From: Candidatus Atribacteria bacterium
GTDB lineage: Bacteria > Bipolaricaulota > Bipolaricaulia > UBA7950 > UBA9294
Reading direction: 5' to 3'
NCBI GenBank assembly: GCA_004525685.1
Contig: SPBW01000071.1
Span: 1-10,204, forward strand
Length of the DNA stretch: 10,204 nucleotides
Part shown: positions 5,367 through 10,204 of the stretch, piece by piece
How positions within the stretch are numbered: position 1 is the stretch's first letter
Layout: each line of letters starts with the position of its first letter
Program-made: the position numbers and the translations under genes
The notes under the pieces: generated by a model
Databases searched by the model: none
Seen by the model: only the letters and a program-made list of their open reading frames with translations
What the model was told of the DNA's origin: nothing

Positions 5367-6671
5367 ATGGCGATTCAAGACACCGCAAGAATGGTTTCAG
5401 AGCGCATCGAAACGACTGAGATCAATCCCTATGAGATGATGCTTCAACAGCTGGACTTGGTGCGTGAATATACTGATATTTCAGATGGGATCTGGCAGAT
5501 CCTTCGTACACCGGAGCGGACGCTCGAGGTGAGCGTTCCGATCGTTCGAGATGATGGGAGCATTGAGGTCTTTACCGGATATCGAGTACAGCACAGTAGT
5601 GCCCGTGGTCCGTGCAAGGGCGGTATTCGTTTTCACCCCGGAGTCACAGCCGATGAAGTGAAGGCGTTGGCTGGCTGGATGACGTGGAAGTGTGCGGTCG
5701 TCAATATCCCCTATGGTGGAGGCAAAGGCGGCATCTCGTGTGAGCCCTCCCGCTTCACAATTTCAGAGCTTGAGCGGCTCACGAGACGCTACACCGCGAT
5801 GATCTATCCCCTCATCGGGGCGCGCCGTGACATCCCTGCCCCCGATGTCAACACGAACGCCCAGATCATGAATTGGATCGTCGACACGGCTCAGCTGTTG
5901 TCGGGAGAATCCACGCCAGGGATCGTTACAGGCAAGTCCATTGAGATGGGGGGCGCATTGGGTCGCCATGAGGCGACGGGGCGCGGCGTTATGTTCACAA
6001 CGCTGAGCGTGCTGCAGCGCTTGGGCATGGATGCGGAAGGCGCGTCTGTCGCTGTTCAAGGATTCGGCAACGTCGGCTCGATCGCAGCACGTCTTCTACG
6101 GGAAGCAGGGGCGAAGATTGTGGCCATCAGTGATGTATCGGGAGCCTTTCACTGCCCTACTGGATTCAACATCGACCAGGTTCTTGAGTACGTCAAGGTT
6201 TCTCCAGGCCACCTGCTTGCTGGACTTCCCCATGGCGGAATGGAAGAGATCTCCAGTGACGCGCTTCTGACCCTCGATGTTGATGTGCTGATTCCTGCGG
6301 CGTTGGAAGCTCAGATTACGGCGCGCAATGCAGATGCCATTCGTGCTCGAGTGATCGTCGAAGGAGCCAATGGGCCGACGACGCCTGAAGCGGACCTCAT
6401 CCTTGGGGAGAAAGGGACGGTTATTGTCCCCGACATTCTGGCAAACGCCGGAGGCGTGATTTGCTCGTACTTCGAATGGGTTCAGAACATCCAGTGCTTC
6501 CCTTGGGAAGAGGAAGAGACGAATCAGAGGCTGGGGAAGATCATGCAGCGCGCTTTGAGGGAGGTCTGGAGGCTGGCTGAAGAGCGGCAGATTTCGCTCC
6601 GATTGGCCGCTTTCATCCTCGGTGTTGAGCGTGTGGCGACGGCCGTTCAATTGCGCGGAGTATTCCCTTAA
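5367..6671 (+). CDS. NAD-type glutamate dehydrogenase
   Basis: A 434-residue Glu/Leu/Phe/Val dehydrogenase that interconverts glutamate with 2-oxoglutarate and ammonia in the cytoplasm, probably as a hexamer. K84, K108 and K120 (in YGGGKGG) and D160 (PAPDVNT) have exactly the spacing of the substrate and catalytic residues K89, K113, K125 and D165 of the Clostridium symbiosum enzyme. ICSYFEWVQN supplies the serine (S367) that contacts the substrate gamma-carboxylate, favouring glutamate over leucine or phenylalanine. The Rossmann motif is GFGNVG at 232-237. D256 at the end of the second Rossmann strand (AISDVSG) suggests NAD rather than NADP, hence a mainly catabolic role. Length matches the RocG/GudB group. 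It opens the operon with the nucleotidyltransferase 13 bases downstream. The divergent Crp-like gene is the likeliest local regulator. Confidence 0.95.
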   Translation: MAIQDTARMVSERIETTEINPYEMMLQQLDLVREYTDISDGIWQILRTPERTLEVSVPIVRDDGSIEVFTGYRVQHSSARGPCKGGIRFHPGVTADEVKALAGWMTWKCAVVNIPYGGGKGGISCEPSRFTISELERLTRRYTAMIYPLIGARRDIPAPDVNTNAQIMNWIVDTAQLLSGESTPGIVTGKSIEMGGALGRHEATGRGVMFTTLSVLQRLGMDAEGASVAVQGFGNVGSIAARLLREAGAKIVAISDVSGAFHCPTGFNIDQVLEYVKVSPGHLLAGLPHGGMEEISSDALLTLDVDVLIPAALEAQITARNADAIRARVIVEGANGPTTPEADLILGEKGTVIVPDILANAGGVICSYFEWVQNIQCFPWEEEETNQRLGKIMQRALREVWRLAEERQISLRLAAFILGVERVATAVQLRGVFP

Positions 6672-6684
6672 GAGGAGCAGCAAT

Positions 6685-7233
6685 ATGGTATCTGAAGCGC
6701 CAAGTGGGTTGATTTGCGCCGAAATACCCAATGCAAGCCTGTTTGAGGAAGCGCTCGATCTGTGTGCACGCCGTAGTGGGCTACCGACTGACGCGGTCTT
6801 GCGTTTGCTGGACGACGGGGATCGCGAGATGCATAGCTCGTTTCGCTATGGCCTTGCCAAAGGTCTGTGCCGCTATCTGGCGGGCCTCGGAACAGGCTTT
6901 CGGGAGATGTACGTCTATGGCAGCTCGATCGGCGAATCGGCGAATCCGACTTCAGATATTGATGTGATTATCATCGTGGAGAAGAAGCGTGACGAGGTCA
7001 TGAATCTACTTAGGAGCCTTGATCTCTCGCTGACAACCCACTACCGGCGCCTCGTCGGGCTGAAGAAGACTCCTGCCTCGCTGCTTGACATTCATGTCAT
7101 CGAGCGGGGCAGACAGGACGAGCGCACGGGCCCTGGTGCGATGTTTGATGGACTACACACACGCCCCATTTGCCTGTGGCGATCGGATCCTGGATCTAAG
7201 GGGGCTTCCCTCAGGGGAAGTCCCCTGCAATAA
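6685..7233 (+). CDS. Small nucleotidyltransferase (pol beta-like, MNT type)
   Basis: A 182-residue protein with a helical N-terminal part (~1-73) and a polymerase-beta-type nucleotidyltransferase core. Visible are the GS motif in VYGSSIGESANPTSDIDVIIIV (G79-S81), the metal-binding D91 and D93 (DID), and a third carboxylate D135 in LLDIHVIE. Such enzymes move a nucleotide from NTP to a protein, small molecule or RNA; the target is unknown. I chose ATG 6685 because AGAGGAG lies 7 bases upstream and it starts 13 bases after the glutamate dehydrogenase stop; the frame extends back to 6622 inside that gene. No HEPN partner, the usual mate of MNT toxin-antitoxin nucleotidyltransferases, is present. 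The tail after ~165 (RSDPGSKGASLRGSPLQ) looks disordered and is encoded by a strong hairpin. The operon suggests a target linked to glutamate or nitrogen metabolism, by inference only. Confidence 0.82.
   Translation: MVSEAPSGLICAEIPNASLFEEALDLCARRSGLPTDAVLRLLDDGDREMHSSFRYGLAKGLCRYLAGLGTGFREMYVYGSSIGESANPTSDIDVIIIVEKKRDEVMNLLRSLDLSLTTHYRRLVGLKKTPASLLDIHVIERGRQDERTGPGAMFDGLHTRPICLWRSDPGSKGASLRGSPLQ
7199..7226 (+). terminator. 12-bp stem-loop inside the 3' end of the nucleotidyltransferase gene
   Basis: AGGGGGCTTCCC pairs with GGGAAGTCCCCT, 12 bp with one G-T wobble around a TCAG loop. It sits wholly within the last codons, just before the TAA. There is no T-run after it (GCAATAACTAGG), so it is either a non-canonical terminator or a 3'-end stabilising structure. 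Only 32 bases separate the stop from the convergent metallophosphoesterase gene, which leaves little other room for termination. Confidence 0.5.
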
Positions 7234-7265
7234 CTAGGACAAAGCTTTGCCGTGGCTGGTTGTTT

Positions 7266-8234
7266 CTAGCGCGTGTTGATGAAGAACTGCTTCATGTCTG
7301 TGGGCGCGTAGGGATCAAACTGAACGATACTTAGCGTATCAATGTGTGTTTGGCTGCCTGGATTCACACATCGCGTCGTGCCAATGTCTGTCTTGTAGTC
7401 TCCGAGCACGACCGCTTCGTGGCAGTGCCCGCACAAGACAAGATAGGGCTGCCGTTGCTCGATGAACCGTCGAATCTCGCTGCTGCCAATGTGATCCGGC
7501 AGCGGGAGAAGATCGTACCGGCCTTGTGGAGCGATCTGGTCCAGCGGTGTGTTGTAGGGCGGAGCATGAAACAGATGAATCGTCTGCGCCGGGTCGTAGG
7601 CGATGTCTTCGCTGCGTTCCCACTTGGCGAGGTAGCCAGAAAAGTCGGCAAGATCCTTTGCAATGGTCGAGTGAAATCGCGGTTCCACTGTACGTGTACC
7701 CCAGGTGTCAAAGTCTGTGCAAGGATCCATTCCCGGAGGGACAAGCTCGAATCGATTCTCGTGTTTGACCCAGTCCATCAGCGAGCCACTGCCAAGAGGC
7801 ACGTAGGGATATCCCGCAACAAACAACCGCGGCACATCATCAGGGAAGAACGTGCGGATCTGCTTTGCGTTGCGGAACTCGACGATCCGATCGTTCACCA
7901 AGTGGAAGTTGCGCGTGGTATTGCTGAATTCCTCGAGCAGCGGCTCATTCACCCTGCGATCATCGTTTCCCATGATGGCGTAGACGTGGGTCTGGCGATG
8001 CCCGGTAAGAAACGCTTCCAACATGGGAATGAATGTGTCTGAGAAGAAGTCACGTTGAAGGTCCACTGCTTCTTCGAGACCAGTGGCCGACGTGTCCGTA
8101 GGAGCCAATGAGCTGGGGGCGAGATCTCCCAAGATGAATACTGACGAAATCTTCCAAAGATCGACGATCCGTAATAGAAGCTCATACAGCCTGGCATTGC
8201 CATGAAGGTCAGAGACTGCGGCAGCATTCATCAT
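7266..8234 (-). CDS. Calcineurin-like metallophosphoesterase
   Basis: A 322-residue cytoplasmic two-metal phosphoesterase; no signal peptide or membrane segment is visible. The family motifs appear in order: SDLHG (D9, H11), LGDL (D37), MGNDD (N90, D91), LFHAPPYN (H223) and CGHCHE (H270, H272). It is longer than YfcE-type phosphodiesterases (~180 residues); the extra ~100 residues between GNDD and FHAPPYN are unfamiliar and could shape the substrate site. The substrate cannot be told from sequence; a phosphodiester or phosphomonoester of a small molecule is likely. The start is ATG 8234 or the next codon, also ATG; neither has a clear ribosome site. It lies 162 bases downstream of the lactamase-fold pair on the same strand, so co-transcription is possible but not shown. 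A 232-codon plus-strand frame opposite it is an antisense shadow. Confidence 0.9.
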   Translation of the reverse strand: MMNAAAVSDLHGNARLYELLLRIVDLWKISSVFILGDLAPSSLAPTDTSATGLEEAVDLQRDFFSDTFIPMLEAFLTGHRQTHVYAIMGNDDRRVNEPLLEEFSNTTRNFHLVNDRIVEFRNAKQIRTFFPDDVPRLFVAGYPYVPLGSGSLMDWVKHENRFELVPPGMDPCTDFDTWGTRTVEPRFHSTIAKDLADFSGYLAKWERSEDIAYDPAQTIHLFHAPPYNTPLDQIAPQGRYDLLPLPDHIGSSEIRRFIEQRQPYLVLCGHCHEAVVLGDYKTDIGTTRCVNPGSQTHIDTLSIVQFDPYAPTDMKQFFINTR

Positions 8235-8396
8235 CTGTGTGAAGGGTATCTCGACGGGCAGATGGGAGCAAGTGCGTTCACCAGTACCAGACGCCTCGAT
8301 TCACGAGAGACTGGCGCAGGGCCGTTCTGGATGATGCGAGCATGTGCACAGGGCAGGCTGTCGCAGTGAACAGAGCCCCCCCCGTATCGGAGGTAC

Positions 8397-9191
8397 CTAG
8401 GAAGCGCCTGCGCCGTAGAAGCTGATGCCCGGCCAAGGTAGATGAGTTCCTAGGACTAGCGCACCTGTCTCTTTGGCTCTCTCCAGAAGCATTCTCCGGC
8501 TCTCTACGGCCCCTACTGGATCGGTGTCGACGATGCAGGGCCACTCAAGATGCTCGAAGAACAGGGGATGAAGCGCGGCATCGCCACCATGCAGGACAGG
8601 GGTGCCGTCGGTGGCGAATTCGTAGGCGGCATGGCCCGGGCGATGGCCGCTGGCGGGAATGAAGGTGATGCCTTCGGCAACGGCAGATTCTCCGCTGGCT
8701 AGGATGACGCGATCTTCAATCAAGTCTTTCAGACGTTGGAATAGGCGGTTCAGATGTTTGGGCAGACTGTCGTAGGTCTCTGGCTTGTGAAGATCATCCC
8801 AGAGACCGGCGTCGAGCACGTATTTTGCGTTGGAATACGTTAGCTCGCCATCGCCAATCTGCAGCAACAGGCCGGCTACGTGATCGCGATCGACGTGCGT
8901 AATACAAACGAGTTCGATGTCGCTTGCAGCCACGCCAAGTTCTGACAGCGAGGCGGCTACTTCATCGCCGTCTATGCCAGCATCGATCATGATGTTGCGG
9001 TCACGGTGGTTCAGATAGCAGCAGGTATAGGCCAGCTTCAGATTCTGGTCAGGCGTTTGCTGAAGATCCTCAGGCAGCATCTCGTTCAACGAACGGGAGG
9101 CATCGGGAAGAATGCGAATCACAGCGCCAGCCGTGCCTCCGTGCGAAAACAGATGCAATTTGTCGTCTATGCTCTTGGCTGTCTGGTTCAC
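8397..9191 (-). CDS. Metallo-beta-lactamase-fold hydrolase, paralog A
   Basis: A 264-residue metallo-beta-lactamase-fold hydrolase of the lactonase-like size class. Metal motifs: THVDRDH (H99, D101, D103, H104), SGHRPGHAAYEF (H183), HGGDAA (D204) and GTHLPWPG (H250). The usual HxHxDH reads HxDxDH here: the second histidine is aspartate, as in paralog B. The start is GTG 9191, fixed by AAGGAG seven bases upstream; no ATG is nearby in frame. By eye it is about half identical to paralog B, and both keep AYTCCYL.HR before the metal motif, with a Cys-Cys pair. The fold covers lactonases (including acyl-homoserine lactonases), thioesterases and phosphodiesterases, and I cannot pick one. No signal peptide is seen. 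Its start overlaps the stop of a possible 22-codon leader frame. Confidence 0.87.
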   Translation of the reverse strand: MNQTAKSIDDKLHLFSHGGTAGAVIRILPDASRSLNEMLPEDLQQTPDQNLKLAYTCCYLNHRDRNIMIDAGIDGDEVAASLSELGVAASDIELVCITHVDRDHVAGLLLQIGDGELTYSNAKYVLDAGLWDDLHKPETYDSLPKHLNRLFQRLKDLIEDRVILASGESAVAEGITFIPASGHRPGHAAYEFATDGTPVLHGGDAALHPLFFEHLEWPCIVDTDPVGAVESRRMLLERAKETGALVLGTHLPWPGISFYGAGAS

Positions 9192-9256
9192 AATGTGTCT
9201 CCTTGCGGCCGCGATGGACCGATTCTGTCACCCTGAGAGGTCATTTGACTGGGCAT
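9188..9256 (-). CDS. Possible 22-residue leader peptide upstream of paralog A
   Basis: On the minus strand, GGGAG-ACA-ATG opens a short frame of 22 codons (starting MPSQMTSQGDRIGP) that ends in TGA. That TGA overlaps the GTG start of paralog A as GTGA, and the ribosome site of paralog A lies inside the frame. The arrangement would allow translational coupling. The peptide resembles nothing I know, its ribosome site is very close to its ATG, and a frame this short can arise by chance. Confidence 0.3.
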   Translation of the reverse strand: MPSQMTSQGDRIGPSRPQGDTL

Positions 9257-9290
9257 TGTCTCCCTAGCGATGACTGCGAAGCGTGTCTCT

Positions 9291-10094
9291 TCAGAATCCT
9301 AGCTCAATGGGAATCCATTGGTACAGCAGTTCGTCTAGCTTTCGAATCTGCCCGATGCCGGGAAACGGGATGTGCGTGCTGAGAATCAGTGCTGCTGATG
9401 TTGAAGCTCTCTCTACTAGGTTCTTGCGGCTCTCGACTGCCAGCTCAGGGGCAGAGTCTGTCAGGTTGGCCCAATCTGGATGCTCGGCGAAGATGGGATG
9501 GAAAAAAGCATCGCCTGAATGAATCAGTGGCGTCTCACTGGATGAAAACTCATACACAGCATGGCCAGCGCGATGGCCGTCATGGGGAATGAAGCGGATG
9601 CCGTCTGCTATGTCGGACTCGTCGTCAATCAGCTCAATCGACGAGTCGAGTGCTCGGGCAAGCTTGTGATAGAACGCGCGGCGCTCATCGTCCAAGGCTT
9701 CGAGTGTTGATGGATCGGACAAGTGTTCCCACACCTGCTTGCTGATGACGTGCCGTGCATGGGGATAGGTCAGGGTGCCATCGTGCATCAGCACGCCAGC
9801 CACATGGTCTCGGTCGGCGTGTGTCAACAGCACGAGATCAATGTCCTCGGGGAACACATCGATAGATTCGAGTGCTCCTGGCGTCGTGTCGGGGTCGAAG
9901 CCTGCATCGACGAGAATGTGCTTCCCGCGATGCTTGAGATAGCAACAGGTGTAGGCGAATTCGTACACATTGCCATCCTCTAGCTGGTGCTCTTCGCTGA
10001 GGAACTCATTCACAGTGAGTTCCTCGTCCTCCAAGACACGGATGATGGCTCCCTCGATGTCGTGATGTCGAAACCTGTGGATGTGATCTTGCAC
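9291..10094 (-). CDS. Metallo-beta-lactamase-fold hydrolase, paralog B
   Basis: A 267-residue paralog of the downstream gene. Counting from the chosen start, the motifs are THADRDH (H92, D94, D96, H97), GHRAGHAVYEF (H174), HSGDAFFHP (D195) and STHIPFPG (H241). As in paralog A, the second histidine of HxHxDH is aspartate. I chose GTG 10094 because GGAAGGAG ends 5 bases before it and the protein then has nearly the same length as paralog A, which also starts with GTG after AAGGAG. An ATG at 10142 in the same frame would add 16 residues but has no ribosome site. The 99-base gap to paralog A suggests tandem duplication and co-transcription. The pair differs around the active site (GGDAA versus SGDAFF, LPWPG versus IPFPG), so their substrates may differ. 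Specific activity is unknown. Confidence 0.86.
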   Translation of the reverse strand: MQDHIHRFRHHDIEGAIIRVLEDEELTVNEFLSEEHQLEDGNVYEFAYTCCYLKHRGKHILVDAGFDPDTTPGALESIDVFPEDIDLVLLTHADRDHVAGVLMHDGTLTYPHARHVISKQVWEHLSDPSTLEALDDERRAFYHKLARALDSSIELIDDESDIADGIRFIPHDGHRAGHAVYEFSSSETPLIHSGDAFFHPIFAEHPDWANLTDSAPELAVESRKNLVERASTSAALILSTHIPFPGIGQIRKLDELLYQWIPIELGF

Positions 10095-10099
10095 TGTGA

Positions 10100-10107
10100 C
10101 TCCTTCC
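10100..10107 (-). promoter_or_regulatory. Ribosome binding site deciding the start of paralog B
   Basis: Read on the minus strand, GGAAGGAG lies 5 bases before GTG 10094. It matches the AAGGAG used by paralog A and is the reason for preferring this start over ATG 10142. Confidence 0.65.
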
Positions 10108-10157
10108 CATCCGCCACTATGCGGGCGAACCAGCACTTGCATTAGGTGCGCGGCACT

Positions 10158-10204
10158 TTAGAACCCGTGGCGCAATGGTTTCTGGACCTGGATCGCGCGA
10201 ATCA
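10158..10204 (-). CDS. Possible C-terminal end of an upstream minus-strand gene
   Basis: Entering from the right edge, one minus-strand frame gives 14 residues (IRAIQVQKPLRHGF) followed by TAA. A second frame also stays open and runs on past this stop, so this is not forced. If real, it would be the gene before the lactamase-fold pair, ending 63 bases before paralog B. Too little is visible to name it. Confidence 0.2.
   Translation of the reverse strand, partial: IRAIQVQKPLRHGF

Noticed and set aside
6685..7233. MNT-HEPN toxin-antitoxin module
   Set aside because: The nucleotidyltransferase has MNT-type motifs, but no HEPN-domain gene lies on either side; its neighbours are glutamate dehydrogenase and a convergent phosphoesterase.
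7344..8042. 232-codon plus-strand reading frame
   Set aside because: It lies entirely opposite the metallophosphoesterase gene, which has all its motifs; the frame has no recognisable domain.
8376..8383. Run of eight C (G on the minus strand) as a phase-variation tract
   Set aside because: It lies in a non-coding gap after the paralog A stop, is short, and is not within an obvious promoter spacer, so switching is not supported.

Overview
This is a gene-dense bacterial segment of moderately high GC (judged by eye, mid-50s percent). It has two strand switches, one intergenic region packed with hairpins, and no rRNA, tRNA, insertion sequence, phage gene or CRISPR array that I can recognise. The gene content (8-oxoguanine deaminase, a MoaD-type sulfur carrier, an NAD-type glutamate dehydrogenase, Crp-like regulators, metallo-beta-lactamase-fold hydrolases) suggests a free-living heterotroph that recycles purine, amide and amino-acid nitrogen. 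The sequence does not fix the phylum, and I do not assign one.

Layout from left to right. (1) Positions 1-1395, plus strand: the C-terminal ~370 residues of an 8-oxoguanine deaminase, coupled by an ATGA overlap to a MoaD/ThiS-like small sulfur carrier. This looks like the end of a purine-catabolism operon whose upstream part is outside the window. (2) Positions 1396-2099: no convincing gene, but about ten inverted repeats, several perfect over 7-11 bp. They include two diverged copies of one composite hairpin and two terminator-like stems. (3) Positions 2100-3355, minus strand: a carbon-nitrogen hydrolase (nitrilase superfamily) followed by a FlK-like hotdog acyl-CoA thioesterase. (4) Positions 3356-3608: a divergent promoter region with three back-to-back dyads. 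(5) Positions 3609-5045: two Crp/Fnr-family regulators of one subfamily, convergent, with stop codons overlapping by 6 bp. (6) Positions 5046-7233, plus strand: a 321-bp regulatory gap, then glutamate dehydrogenase and, 13 nt downstream, a small nucleotidyltransferase whose last codons form a 12-bp hairpin. (7) Positions 7266-10094, minus strand: two tandem paralogous metallo-beta-lactamase-fold hydrolases, then a calcineurin-like metallophosphoesterase. The last few codons of another minus-strand gene may lie at the right edge.

How the genes may work together (inference): 8-oxoguanine deaminase, nitrilase-type amidase and glutamate dehydrogenase all release or handle ammonia. The two Crp-like proteins sit between the amidase/thioesterase pair and the glutamate dehydrogenase operon and are placed to control them. 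The points most worth a second look are the glutamate dehydrogenase-nucleotidyltransferase pair, the hairpin array with a compensatory base change, the HxDxDH variant of the metal motif in both lactamase-fold paralogs, and a 22-codon leader reading frame whose stop overlaps the start of the downstream paralog.
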